Positions 33,468 through 41,770 of a stretch of DNA of 64,000 nt are shown here, in pieces. This stretch comes from Arthrobacter sp. 24S4-2 (lineage in GTDB: Bacteria > Actinomycetota > Actinomycetes > Actinomycetales > Micrococcaceae): assembly GCF_005280255.1 (NCBI RefSeq), contig NZ_CP040018.1:1054001-1118000 (forward strand), in the 5' to 3' direction. How positions within the stretch are numbered: position 1 is the first letter of the stretch; every line of letters starts with the position of its first letter. The position numbers and the translations under genes were made by a program. The notes under the pieces are model-generated. The model had not been told where the DNA came from, made no database searches, and saw nothing but the letters and a program-made list of their open reading frames with translations.

Positions 33468-35102
33468 ATGATCCCCAAACGAGAGCTCCGCAGACGAGAC
33501 TTTCTCGGCCTTGCGTCCGTTGTCACCATCGGCCTGATGCTGACCAGCTGCGATTCCGAATCCGCCAAAGTGGACACGTCCAAGTCCCGCACCGGGGCCA
33601 TGGACAGCTTCGGGGTAGGGGACACGTTCAAGGCGACGGCGCCGCTGACGTTCAGCTTCCTCTTCAGCGACCAACCCACGTACCCGTACAAGAAGGACTG
33701 GCTGCTGTTCACCACGATGGCCAGCGATAACAACGTCACCCTCGATACCACGGTGGTACCGTTCAGCGACTACGAGCAGAAGCGCAGCCTGCTCATCAGC
33801 TCCGGCAACGCCCCGGAGATCATCGCCAAGACCTACCCCGGCCAGGAATCGGCCTACGTGTCCTCCGGCGCCGTGCTGCCGGTCAGCGACTACGTGGACC
33901 TGATGCCGCATTTCCAGGACAAGGTCAAGAAATGGAAGCTGGAGCCGGAGATCGCCGGCCTCACCCAGGAGGACGGCAAGTACTACGTGCTGCCGGGCCT
34001 GCACGAGGAGCTGTGGCCGGACTACTCGCTGGCGTTCCGCAAAGACATCCTCGAGAAGGAAGGCATTAAGGAGCCCAAGACCTGGGATGAGGTCCGCGAA
34101 GTGCTGCGTTCGCTCAAGAAGGCTTATCCCGATGTCGTGCCCTTCTCCGACCGGTTCAAGGGCGACAGCGTGCTCAACATCGCGGGCAACGCCTTCGGTA
34201 CGGTGGCCGGCTGGGGCTTGGTGGACGGCCTGAGCTTCGACGAGTCCAAGAAGGAATTCGAGTTTGGCGCCGGGTCGCAGAAATTCAAGGAGCTGGTGAC
34301 TTACTTCAACTCGCTGGTGGCTGAGGGCCTCATGGACCCGGAGAGCTTCACCCAGACGGACGATTCCGCCATCCAGAAGTTCGTCTCCGGCAAGTCGTTT
34401 GTGATCAGCGCGAACTCGCAGAACATCATCACCTACCGCACCTCCATGGAACAGTCCCTGGGTAAAGGGAACTTTGCCGTGGGCAAGATTACGGTGCCGG
34501 GCGGCCCGGACGGGGACATCATCGGCGGCTCGCGGCTGGAGAACGGCATCATGCTGAACGCGTCCGTGAAGGGCAAGGACAGCTTTGTGGCGCTGATCCA
34601 GTTCATCGACTGGCTGTTCTACAGCGACGCAGGACAGGAGTTCTCCAAGTGGGGCGTGGAAGGGACCACGTTCACCAAGGAGAACGGCAAGCGGGTCCTG
34701 GCCAAGGACATCAACTTCCAGGGCCTGAACCCGTCCGGCACCAAGGACCTGCGCGTGGATTACGGATTCTCCGGCGGCAACTTTGCCTACGGCGGCACCA
34801 CGGACCTGCTGCAGTCCACTTTCAACGAGGAAGAACTGGCGTTCCAGAAGGCGATGAAGAGCAAGACGCCCAAGGCCGTGGCGCCACCGGTGCCGTTCAG
34901 CGATGCGGACCGCGAACAGGCCACCCTGGTGCTCACCCCGCTGAAGGACCACGTCAAGCAGAACACCCTGAAGTTCATCACCGGCCAGCGGAACCTCAGC
35001 GAGTTCGACGCCTACGTCAAGGAGCTCGACGCCAAGGGCAGTCCAAGTACGTTGAGCTGGCGAACAAGGCGTACAAGGCGTACGCAGAGAAGAAGTAGCT
35101 AA
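33468..35102 (+). CDS. Extracellular sugar-binding lipoprotein of the ABC transporter (frameshifted at the very end)
   Basis: A family 1-type solute-binding protein of about 543 residues. The N-terminus RELRRRDFLGLASVVTIGLMLTSCDS combines a twin-arginine motif with a lipobox, so it is likely exported by Tat and lipid-anchored. The LplA/YtcQ-like body shows VDLMPHFQDKVKKW and DYSLAFRKDILEKEGIKEPKTWDEV. The printed frame ends at 35102 with TRRTRRTQRRSS. Adding one base at 35036-35039 gives QSKYVELANKAYKAYAEKK and a stop at 35098, the usual ending. The lesion touches only the last 20 residues. The ATG at 33468 has AAAGGA upstream. Confidence 0.88.
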   Translation: MIPKRELRRRDFLGLASVVTIGLMLTSCDSESAKVDTSKSRTGAMDSFGVGDTFKATAPLTFSFLFSDQPTYPYKKDWLLFTTMASDNNVTLDTTVVPFSDYEQKRSLLISSGNAPEIIAKTYPGQESAYVSSGAVLPVSDYVDLMPHFQDKVKKWKLEPEIAGLTQEDGKYYVLPGLHEELWPDYSLAFRKDILEKEGIKEPKTWDEVREVLRSLKKAYPDVVPFSDRFKGDSVLNIAGNAFGTVAGWGLVDGLSFDESKKEFEFGAGSQKFKELVTYFNSLVAEGLMDPESFTQTDDSAIQKFVSGKSFVISANSQNIITYRTSMEQSLGKGNFAVGKITVPGGPDGDIIGGSRLENGIMLNASVKGKDSFVALIQFIDWLFYSDAGQEFSKWGVEGTTFTKENGKRVLAKDINFQGLNPSGTKDLRVDYGFSGGNFAYGGTTDLLQSTFNEEELAFQKAMKSKTPKAVAPPVPFSDADREQATLVLTPLKDHVKQNTLKFITGQRNLSEFDAYVKELDAKGSPSTLSWRTRRTRRTQRRSS

Positions 35103-35160
35103 CGGCCGACGGCCACAGGCCGGGCCCGGTGCACGCGGGTTGATTAGGGGAGAGGCAGCA

Positions 35161-35925
35161 GTGGAACAGAAGAAAGCGGAGTACGGCTCCGGCCCGCTGT
35201 TCAGGGCGGCCACCACGGTTTACAGCGTGATGGTGGGCGATGTGCTGCTGGTGTTCAGCAACATCCTGCTGGTGCTGGCTCCCGTGCTGGCTCCGGTGCT
35301 GGTCAGCGTTGCCGGCGGTTCTGCCCTGCCGGCCGCCGGCGTCCTGCTCGTGGCGTTCGTGCCGGTGGGCCCGTCCCTGGTGGCCGCGGCATACGCCTTC
35401 AACCGGTTGCTGGCCGGTGAGGAAACCGGGGTGTTCCGCGACTTCGTCCGTGGCTACCGGGCCAACTTCCGGCAGGCGCTCGCGGTGTGGCTGCCGTACG
35501 TGGCGGTGCTGGCCGCCGTCGTCGTCAATCTTTTGCTTCTTCCCGGAACGCCCGACGCCGGGAGCCCCGCCCTGTCAGCCGCACGGATCGGGCTGCTGGG
35601 GCTGGGACTGCTGGTGGCCACTGCCGGTGTCACGGCCATGCTGCTGCTGTCGCGGTTCACCTTCCGGACGCGGGACCTGTACCGGCTGTCGCTGTACAGC
35701 CTGGGCGCGCGGAAGCGGGTCTCGCTGGGCAATGCCGGGATCCTGTTCATCACGGCCTTCCTGCTCACGGCCACCACCGCGGGGCTGATGGCTGTGATCG
35801 CCGGCTTGGTGATGTTCCTGACCTGCCTGAACTCCCGGCCGCTGCTGCGGTTCGTTGAGGGGAAGTTCACGGTGCGGGAGTCGGTGCGTGATTCGGTGCG
35901 GGAGGCCGCGGCGCGGGCGGAATAG
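35161..35925 (+). CDS. DUF624 (YesL-like) membrane protein
   Basis: A 254-residue membrane protein of the YesL family, which regularly accompanies LplB/YtcP-type sugar transporters. Helices include VYSVMVGDVLLVFSNILLVL, LPAAGVLLVAFVPVGPSLVAAAYAF, AVWLPYVAVLAAVVVNLLL and two more. The start is GTG at 35161, preceded by GGGGAGAGG; the frame is open from 35140. Its role in transport or regulation is not established. It ends the operon, followed by a strong terminator. Confidence 0.8.
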   Translation: MEQKKAEYGSGPLFRAATTVYSVMVGDVLLVFSNILLVLAPVLAPVLVSVAGGSALPAAGVLLVAFVPVGPSLVAAAYAFNRLLAGEETGVFRDFVRGYRANFRQALAVWLPYVAVLAAVVVNLLLLPGTPDAGSPALSAARIGLLGLGLLVATAGVTAMLLLSRFTFRTRDLYRLSLYSLGARKRVSLGNAGILFITAFLLTATTAGLMAVIAGLVMFLTCLNSRPLLRFVEGKFTVRESVRDSVREAAARAE

Positions 35926-35959
35926 AGCGACGGACTAGAGCAGGCGCAATAAAGAAGCC

Positions 35960-35999
35960 GGCCGGACTCCGGGCGGCGTTGCACGCCCGGAGTCCGGCC
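35960..35999. terminator. Strong bidirectional terminator
   Basis: A perfect 15-bp stem GGCCGGACTCCGGGC (35960-35974) pairs with 35985-35999 around a 10-base loop. It lies between the convergent DUF624 and amidohydrolase genes. Confidence 0.85.
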
Positions 36000-36008
36000 T
36001 TCCGTTGC

Positions 36009-37348
36009 CTAGAGCCCGTTGCGGACCAGTGCCCCTGGGCCACTACGGTGGTGACCTTCTCCAGGGCCGAGGCGTCTGCCAGGGGATCGGCGTCCACCAC
36101 GATCACGTCGGCGAAGGAACCGCGGACCAGCCGGCCGGCGTTCTCGCCCCAGCCGAGCAGGCGGGCAGCATGGACCGTCGCGGACCGCAGGGCCTCCAGC
36201 GGCGAGAGCCCGGCCTCGGCGAGCAGGCGTGCTTCTGTACCGATGGGGGTCACATCGGTACCGAAGGAGTCGGTGCCGGCAACGATCGTCACGCCTGCCT
36301 CGTGCGCGGCGCGCACCGCAGCCTGGAGGATCGGCGTGTACTCCTTGCCGCGGGCAGCGAGGATCGGATTGGCCGAGCTTGCCATGCCGGTGATGGCATC
36401 CATAGTCGGCGTGAAGTAGGTCCCGCGGCGGGCCATCTCGGAGATGGTTTTCTCGGTGACGAAGACGCCGTGCTCGACGCTGCGCACCCCGGCGCGGACA
36501 GCGCCGTCGATCCCCTCGGCGCTGTAGGCGTGGCACAGGACGCCCGCGCCGTTGGCCGCCTTGACCACGGCAGAGAGCTGCTCGTAGTTGTAGACCAGCT
36601 CACGGGGGTCCTGTTCCGGCAGCCCGGCGCGGGGATTGGCACGGGTCTTGATGACTTCGGCGCCGCGCTTGAGGTTGACCCGGGTCAGGTAGGCCAGGTC
36701 TCTCGTCTCCTTGACGCCCCCGGACAGGGTGGCCAGCGGCGCGAGATCCGGGTCTGACAGGAGGGAGTCGCCGAGCTCCGGCGAGATGAACAGCCCTGCG
36801 GGCAGCATGCGTGGCGACACGCCCGGGGCCCACCCGGGGAGCGCCGCAAGCGCGACGTCCTGGTAGAAGCTGGTGGATCCGCTCCTGACACTGGTGGCGC
36901 CGCCCTGCAGGATGGCGCGGGCATCGGCCAAGGCATTGGCGTGGACGTGCACGTCGATGAGCCCGGGGAGTACCCAGCGCCCGGCGGCGTTGAGCACACG
37001 CGCACGGCCGGCGACGGCGGCCACCGCCTTCCGCGTGGAGTCCCGGGTACCGACGGCGGCGACTTTGCCGCCGTCGAGCACCAGCACGCCGTCCGCGACG
37101 GCGTCTCCGGTCTTGGGATCCACGATGGTGCCGCCCTCGATGATCAGGGGCTGGGGGGAGATGGGGCTGCCGTGGTAGTCGGGCCCGGAAGGCCGGTCTG
37201 CGGCATGCGCCGCCGAAGCCCCGCCGAGCTGGGCGGCGATAGTCGCAACAGAGATGCCGGCGAGGGCGGCGGCACCGGCCAGGATGCCGCGGCGCGGGAC
37301 GTCAGCCGGGGGCTGCGGGGCTGAGGTGTGGTCGTGAAGGCACATCAT
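36009..37348 (-). CDS. Exported amidohydrolase, frameshifted near the C-terminus
   Basis: With one base restored the protein has about 446 residues. The N-terminus has a twin-arginine signal (VPRRGILAGAAALAGISVATIAAQLGGASAAHA). The imidazolonepropionase/prolidase-like barrel shows GLIDVHVHANALA (metal-binding HxH), CHAYSAEGIDGAVRAGVRSVEHG (two metal His) and IVAGTDSFGTD (metal Asp). As printed the frame reads through to 35867, crossing the terminator and the end of the opposite gene. Adding one base at the C run 36032-36035 gives the ending VVAQGALVRNGL and a stop at 36009, which is clearly the natural end. Two adjacent ATGs (37348, 37345) share an AAGGAG site. Substrate unknown. Confidence 0.85.
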
Positions 37349-37406
37349 TGTCTCCTTGGGGAAGGCCGCCCGGGGAGCAAGGGGCGGTTTGCCCTTAGAA
37401 CGTTAC

Positions 37407-37420
37407 TTGGTATTCCAAAA
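37407..37420. promoter_or_regulatory. Palindromic operator candidate, copy 1
   Basis: TTGGTATTCCAAAA contains the palindrome TTGG-N4-CCAA and lies about 60 bases before the amidohydrolase start. The same 13 bases recur at 37559. It resembles GntR-type operators, but no GntR gene is in the window. Confidence 0.55.
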
Positions 37421-37558
37421 TCCGAATAGCCCTTAATGCCTTAGTCGCCGCGCAATGTGCCGGCGATCTCATATTCCAGACAGATAATGGTCTGCCTGGC
37501 CGATTCTCGGCCTTACGGCCCCCGGCTGCGTCAGGCCGGTGGTTGACGGCTCGGAGGT

Positions 37559-37572
37559 TTGGTATTCCAAAT
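37559..37572. promoter_or_regulatory. Palindromic operator candidate, copy 2
   Basis: TTGGTATTCCAAAT, identical to 37407-37419 over 13 bases. It lies 47 bases beyond the DinB gene stop, about 210 bases upstream of the amidohydrolase start. Confidence 0.5.
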
Positions 37573-37618
37573 GTGCTTCTGGAGGTGCCGCGCCCTGGCA
37601 TTGGCGTGGCCGGGAACG

Positions 37619-38116
37619 CTACGGGCTGAGGACCTGTTCGCGCAGGATGTCCGCGTGGCCGCAGTGTTGAGCCAGCTCCCGCAGCATGTGCAGGTAGACC
37701 CAGCGCAGCGGCAGCGGGCCGCGTCGGTTGCCGAGCACCAGATCGTCGAGTCCCAAGGAGGCTGCAGCGAGTCGGGACGCTTCGCAGGCCTCGCGGTGTG
37801 CCTGCTGGATGGAGGCGATGGTGTCGCTGTCGTCCAGGATGAAGGACTCGTCGGGCGTCGAAGGGATGCCGATCTCGCCGCGCGACCTGCAGGTGATGGC
37901 CTCGTCGAACCAGACTTTCTCGACGAAGGTTGCGTGCTTTACCAGGCCCAGCAGGGTGGTGCGGGAAGGAACCAACCGCCGGCGGGCCTGTTCCTCGGTT
38001 AGCCCATTCAGGCAGTCGTTGAGGGCGACGCGGTGCTCGTTCAGGAAAGCGTCGAACTGGGCGCGCGCTGGTTGGTGGATGACGTCGTCGGCGAAAGTCA
38101 CGGGCAGGGAGGACAT
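37619..38116 (-). CDS. DinB-superfamily protein (DUF664)
   Basis: A 165-residue four-helix-bundle protein. The pattern LGLVKHATFVEKVWFDEA, with a metal-binding His, and LPLRWVYLHMLRELAQHCGHADILREQV, with two more metal-binding His in the last helix, is typical of DUF664 members of the DinB/YfiT metalloenzyme superfamily. Actinobacterial relatives include mycothiol-dependent enzymes, but thiol use cannot be inferred here. The ATG at 38116 is where similarity starts. A remnant of the same family lies at 62350-62480. Confidence 0.85.
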   Translation of the reverse strand: MSSLPVTFADDVIHQPARAQFDAFLNEHRVALNDCLNGLTEEQARRRLVPSRTTLLGLVKHATFVEKVWFDEAITCRSRGEIGIPSTPDESFILDDSDTIASIQQAHREACEASRLAAASLGLDDLVLGNRRGPLPLRWVYLHMLRELAQHCGHADILREQVLSP

Positions 38117-38176
38117 GTGGGAGCCTAGCAAGGAGGAATGCCATGGGCTACAGGTGGGCTGCGGCAGAATGGGGGC

Positions 38177-38698
38177 GTGACCTCGTCTGACGCCTCTGTG
38201 AACCGCAAGCCTGCCCATCCGAAGCCTGTGAACAGCAAGCCGAAAATGTCAGTGGGAATGCGGGCGAACCTCGTGGTGACCGCGCTGGTCCTCTGCCTCG
38301 GACCCGTGCTGATCGGCGTTGGCAGTCACCAGATAAACACCGACGCGGAGCTGGTGCAGGCAGGGGAGCGTGTCACGGGAACGATCGTTCAATTTGATGA
38401 TGTATCGAAAGCTTCCGAGCGCGACATCAAAGTGGAGTTTCAGTCCACCGACGGATCGGCCCATTTCACCTGGGCAACCGTTGACCATGACCAGCACCCT
38501 GTGGTTGGCGAGGAGGTCACGGTGGTTTACCGGGCGCTGGACCCGAGCCAGGCGACTGTACTTGGGTTTGAAAGCGACGGTGTATTTTTTAGGGGACTGG
38601 GCATCTTCCTGACGGCCATTTTCGGGGGAATCGGTGTATTCCTTGCCCTTCGCTACCTGCTGGGCCGAAGGAAGGACCGACGGAAGCGAACCGGATAA
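38177..38698 (+). CDS. DUF3592-like membrane protein
   Basis: A 173-residue protein with two helices flanking a small extracytoplasmic domain: LVVTALVLCLGPVLIGVG near residue 30, and GIFLTAIFGGIGVFLALRYLLG near the C-terminus. Between them lie VTGTIVQFDDVS, VEFQSTDGSAHF and VGEEVTVVYRALDPSQA, the beta-strand pattern of DUF3592. The N-terminus has a Lys/Pro repeat (KPAHPKPVNSKPK). GTG at 38177 is chosen; ATG 38246 is an alternative. Function unknown. Confidence 0.65.
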   Translation: MTSSDASVNRKPAHPKPVNSKPKMSVGMRANLVVTALVLCLGPVLIGVGSHQINTDAELVQAGERVTGTIVQFDDVSKASERDIKVEFQSTDGSAHFTWATVDHDQHPVVGEEVTVVYRALDPSQATVLGFESDGVFFRGLGIFLTAIFGGIGVFLALRYLLGRRKDRRKRTG

Positions 38699-38730
38699 CG
38701 CCACCTGAAAGGTGAGGGATCGACAGGGCT

Positions 38731-38995
38731 GAAACTGTTGAAGCTGTCCTCCACGACGGCTCGGCCATCACTGTCACGATTCACGGGGACGGGCCGGCGC
38801 TGCTGCTGCCCGTCCGGCTGGAGCCGCCATGCGACGGCTGACGCCGCGCCCCTCGCCGCACACCAGGACGAACTCATCGCCGCCGGCTGGGACGTGCACG
38901 TGCTTCCCGGCCTGGACCATCTCGGCGTGATGCACAGTTCGGTCGTCCTGCCGATCCTGGCCGGCTGGCTCCAGAAGGTGGGCGGGGTGAAGTAG
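38731..38995 (+). pseudogene. Remnant of an alpha/beta hydrolase gene
   Basis: The first part encodes VEAVLHDGSAITVTIHGDGPALLLPV, a hydrolase N-terminus. The second part, in another frame, encodes APLAAHQDELIAAGWDVHVLPGLDHLGVMHSSVVLPILAGWLQ, a hydrolase C-terminus with the catalytic His region (GLDH). Everything between, including the nucleophile, is missing. This is a deletion remnant, not a functional gene. Confidence 0.65.
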
Positions 38996-39037
38996 GTGCC
39001 GGTGTCCAGCCGCATGCAGCGTCGCCGGGTCCGGCGC

Positions 39038-39483
39038 TCAGGGCTCCGACAGGGCGCTGATGCAGGCATTAAGCAGGCGCATTAATTCTGCTTGATCGTT
39101 GGACTTGAGTCCCTGGAGCATCTGCTTTTCAACCGACCTGACGGCAGCACTGGCAGCTTCCAACCGCTGTCGACCAAGAGGTGTGAGCTGGACGGGGAGA
39201 ACGCGACCTGCCGGTGCTTGCGCCGGGCGGGAGGCGAGACCCTCCCTTTCGAGCGTCTGCAGGAGCACGTTCATCGACTGGCGGGACACGAAGGCCCCCG
39301 GGCCAGATCGGAATTCGACAACCCGGGCCGCTGAGCGAGGAGCTCAAGGCAGGCATACTGCGGAACTGTCATGCCGCTGGGGCGCAATGCGCCGTCCAGT
39401 GCGGACCGCAGGGCGCTGTGCGCCTGCTTGAGGAGGTATCCCGGCGACTTGTCCAGATCCACGCCGGCGTCTTCTTGACTCAT
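39038..39483 (-). pseudogene. MarR-family transcriptional regulator, split by a frameshift
   Basis: With one base restored at the C run 39295-39299 this is a 148-residue MarR protein. The N-terminus PGYLLKQAHSALRSALDGALRPSGMTVPQYACLELLAQRPGLSNSDLAR joins FVSRQSMNVLLQTLEREGLASRPAQ, the recognition helix and wing, then LTPLGRQRLEAASAAV. All parts of the winged helix are present, so the lesion may be a sequence error. It is divergent from a VOC gene and two TGTCA-N6-TGACA palindromes lie between, the first touching its own start codon. Regulation of itself and the VOC gene is likely. Confidence 0.85.
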
Positions 39484-39527
39484 GTCAATATTCTGACATA
39501 GTCTCCCCTTGTGTCAATGTACTGACA
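39483..39527. promoter_or_regulatory. Two palindromic operators between the MarR and VOC genes
   Basis: TGTCAATATTCTGACA (39483-39498) and TGTCAATGTACTGACA (39512-39527) both fit TGTCA-N6-TGACA and are 29 bases apart, near three helical turns. They occupy nearly the whole divergent region, a typical MarR arrangement. Confidence 0.8.
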
Positions 39528-39546
39528 CACATAGGAGGTAGAGGTA

Positions 39547-39915
39547 ATGGCCGCTATCGGTCCCGATTTCATTTCCCTGCAGGTCCGCGATCTGGAGCGC
39601 TCGGCATGGTTCTACGAGCATCATCTGGGGCTGACGCCCTCCAAGGCCGGCCCACCCCACGCCGTCGTTTTCGAAACGCGTCCCGTCCCGTTTGCGGTCC
39701 GAAACCCTTTGCCCGGGACTGACCTCGATGCGATCGGCCAGCCCGGCGAAGGAGTTGCCGTCTGGCTAAGAGCCACGGACGCCCAGGAACTCCACGATGC
39801 ACTTGTTGCTTCCGGCACCACCATTACGTCGGCGCCAATCGACGGGCCTTTCGGCCGGACGTTCACATTCGCCGATCCGGACGGCTATCGGATCACCATC
39901 CATGATGGCGCCTAA
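39547..39915 (+). CDS. VOC-family protein (glyoxalase/bleomycin resistance type)
   Basis: A 122-residue vicinal-oxygen-chelate protein. FISLQVRDLERSAWFYEHHLGLTPSKA and FGRTFTFADPDGYRITIHD are the two halves of the fold. An AGGAGG site lies nine bases before the ATG. Divergent from a MarR gene whose operators cover its promoter, so it is probably a MarR-controlled detoxification protein. Confidence 0.85.
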   Translation: MAAIGPDFISLQVRDLERSAWFYEHHLGLTPSKAGPPHAVVFETRPVPFAVRNPLPGTDLDAIGQPGEGVAVWLRATDAQELHDALVASGTTITSAPIDGPFGRTFTFADPDGYRITIHDGA

Positions 39916-39975
39916 AACGGTGAACGGCGGGTCCATATGAGCCGATGAATGGGTGGCGAATCACCACCTGCTGGT

Positions 39976-40299
39976 CTACAGGGCGGAGCGCCGGTTGCGG
40001 GCCTGCTGCACCAGCCGGCTGAAGGCAAACACGAAGACGGCCTCGATCAACACCATGAGTCCGAGCATCAGCCATTGGCTTTCGCTGATGAAGAAGGCAA
40101 CCCCGAGAAGCACGAGCACCGTTCCCAGGGCCAGTGTGTACACGGCGAAACCGAACGCCACCCTTGCGCTGCGCACTCCCGTCCGGAAGCCGAAGCCCAT
40201 AGGTTCACCGCCGGGGTATCCCTCGACGCGGTCGGGACCTGCGGGCTTGAGTCTGTCGAACTCTTCCCAAGGGTCCCGGTCCTGATCCTGGTCCGTCAT
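39976..40299 (-). CDS. Small two-helix membrane protein
   Basis: A 107-residue protein with a charged N-terminus (MTDQDQDRDPWEEFDRL) and two helices (VAFGFAVYTLALGTVLVLLGVAFF and WLMLGLMVLIEAVFVFAFSRL). Its start overlaps the stop of the upstream XRE gene (ATGA), so it is translationally coupled to it. No family recognised. Confidence 0.6.
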   Translation of the reverse strand: MTDQDQDRDPWEEFDRLKPAGPDRVEGYPGGEPMGFGFRTGVRSARVAFGFAVYTLALGTVLVLLGVAFFISESQWLMLGLMVLIEAVFVFAFSRLVQQARNRRSAL

Positions 40300-40619
40300 G
40301 GTTCCATTATCCCGCGAATCCAGCGGCCCAGGCCCACGGGCGGCAGGCACAAGCCGAACTCCGTCAGCGGCCGCCCGCCGTCGTCCGTTGCTGCTGCACT
40401 GGCGTCCGCCGGATCCTCCGGCTCCCAGCGCAGCAGGTCTCCCGGCTGGCACTCCAGCGCCTCGCAGAGTGCCTCGAGGGTGGTGAAGCGCACCGCTTTG
40501 GCCCGGCCGTTCTTGAGCACCGCCAGGTTGGCGGGCGTGATGCCCACCCGCTCCGCGAGCGTGCCCACGGGCATTTTGCGCTTGGCCAGCATCACATCGA
40601 TGTCGACGAAGATCGGCAT
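40296..40619 (-). CDS. XRE-family helix-turn-helix regulator (YozG-like)
   Basis: A 107-residue protein. Residues 1-66 form a compact Cro/CI-type HTH: LAKRKMPVGTLAERVGITPANLAVLKNGRAKAVRFTTLEALCEALECQPGDLLRW. The C-terminal 40 residues are Ala/Pro/Gly-rich and lack similarity. This HTH type is usually encoded right after a DUF2975 membrane gene. Here only the last part of such a gene survives, overlapping this start (TGATG). Confidence 0.85.
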   Translation of the reverse strand: MPIFVDIDVMLAKRKMPVGTLAERVGITPANLAVLKNGRAKAVRFTTLEALCEALECQPGDLLRWEPEDPADASAAATDDGGRPLTEFGLCLPPVGLGRWIRGIMEP

Positions 40620-40740
40620 CAGATCACCTCGTCCAGTTCGTCCCGGGGGTGTTTGGCTTCGGCGTCGCGGGCCACCGCCTGCGCCAGCAGCATGCGGAGT
40701 ACGACAACGACCAAGGCCACTCCGGCGACCAGCACACCTG
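40619..40740 (-). pseudogene. 3' remnant of a DUF2975 membrane-protein gene
   Basis: About 39 residues remain: a membrane helix (VLVAGVALVVVVLRMLLAQAV) followed by ARDAEAKHPRDELDEVI, which matches the usual C-terminus of DUF2975 proteins. The upstream part is absent; the divergent squalene-cyclase-like gene starts 35 bases beyond. The stop overlaps the start of the XRE gene as in intact DUF2975-HTH operons. Confidence 0.65.
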
Positions 40741-40774
40741 CCCCCGCGCGGGGAACAGTGGTAGCCTGCCGACG

Positions 40775-41770
40775 ATGACCGTGAACCCAGCTCTGCTCGA
40801 CTGGTTGCTTGACTCCGACCCGGCACTGCGCTGGCAGGTCGAGCGCGACCTCTCGGGCGCCCCGCGTGAGGTGTGGAGTGCGAGCCGGGGCCGCATCGCG
40901 ACGGAAGGGTTCGGGGCGCGGCTGCTCGCCCTGCAGGACCCGGACGGCCAGTGGGCAGGGGGAGCATACTTCCCCCGCGACTTCGACTTCCAGGGCCCCG
41001 AGACGGCCGAGGGTGCGGGGCAGCCGTGGACCGCGACGACGTGGACGCTCAACACGCTCCGCGACTGGGGCCTCGATGCCGCCGCCCTGGCCGGCACGGC
41101 GGAACTGCTCGCCGCGAACTCCCGCTGGGAGTATGACGACCTGCCGTATTGGGGCGGCGAAGTGGACGCCTGCATCAACGCCTACACGCTGGCCAACGGG
41201 GTTTGGCTCGGGGCGGATGTCTCCGGAATTGCCCAATGGTTCCTGGACCACCGAATGGCCGACGGCGGCTGGAACTGCGAGTGGGTGGACGGTTCCACCC
41301 GTTCGTCCTTCCATTCCACGCTCAACTCGCTAAAGGGGCTCCTGTACTACGAGGCCGCGACCGGCGGCAGCGACGCCCTGCGCGCTGCCCGCCGGGCCGG
41401 CGAGGAGTACCTGCTGCAGCGCCGGCTGCTCCACACACTGTCCACGGGCGAGCTCGTCGGGCCATGGGTGACCCGGTTGGCCTACCCGTTCCGCTGGATC
41501 TACAACGCGCTCAGCGGGGCCGACTATTTCCGGACGGCCGCGCTGCACGACGGCGCCGACCCCGATCCGCGGCTCACGGAGGCGGTCGGGGCGATCCGCG
41601 CCGCCCGCCGCCCCGACGGCACCTGGCTGCAGGAGCGCCGCCATCCCGGACGGGTGTGGTTCGACGTGGACGTGGCACCCGGCGAGCCGTCAAAGTGGCT
41701 CACGTTCTACGGCACGCGTGTCCTCGCCTGGTGGGACGGCGCGCCAAACGCAAAAAGGGGAGCCGGTTGA
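40775..41770 (+). CDS. Squalene-cyclase-like (terpenoid cyclase fold) protein of unknown function
   Basis: A 331-residue protein with repeated alpha-barrel segments: WLLDSDPALRWQVERDL, LLALQDPDGQWAGGAYFP, WFLDHRMADGGWNCEW and AIRAARRPDGTWLQERR. The G-x-W elements (DGQWAGG, DGGWNCEW, DGTWLQE) are QW-like repeats of the terpenoid cyclase/prenyltransferase fold. No DxDD catalytic motif is seen, so cyclase activity is doubtful. The ATG at 40775 is where similarity starts. Its 3' end overlaps the convergent GH3 gene by 64 bases. Confidence 0.75.
   Translation: MTVNPALLDWLLDSDPALRWQVERDLSGAPREVWSASRGRIATEGFGARLLALQDPDGQWAGGAYFPRDFDFQGPETAEGAGQPWTATTWTLNTLRDWGLDAAALAGTAELLAANSRWEYDDLPYWGGEVDACINAYTLANGVWLGADVSGIAQWFLDHRMADGGWNCEWVDGSTRSSFHSTLNSLKGLLYYEAATGGSDALRAARRAGEEYLLQRRLLHTLSTGELVGPWVTRLAYPFRWIYNALSGADYFRTAALHDGADPDPRLTEAVGAIRAARRPDGTWLQERRHPGRVWFDVDVAPGEPSKWLTFYGTRVLAWWDGAPNAKRGAG

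Noticed and set aside
33387..35216. 609-residue minus-strand open frame
   Set aside because: Antisense to the sugar-binding protein gene, with no motif.
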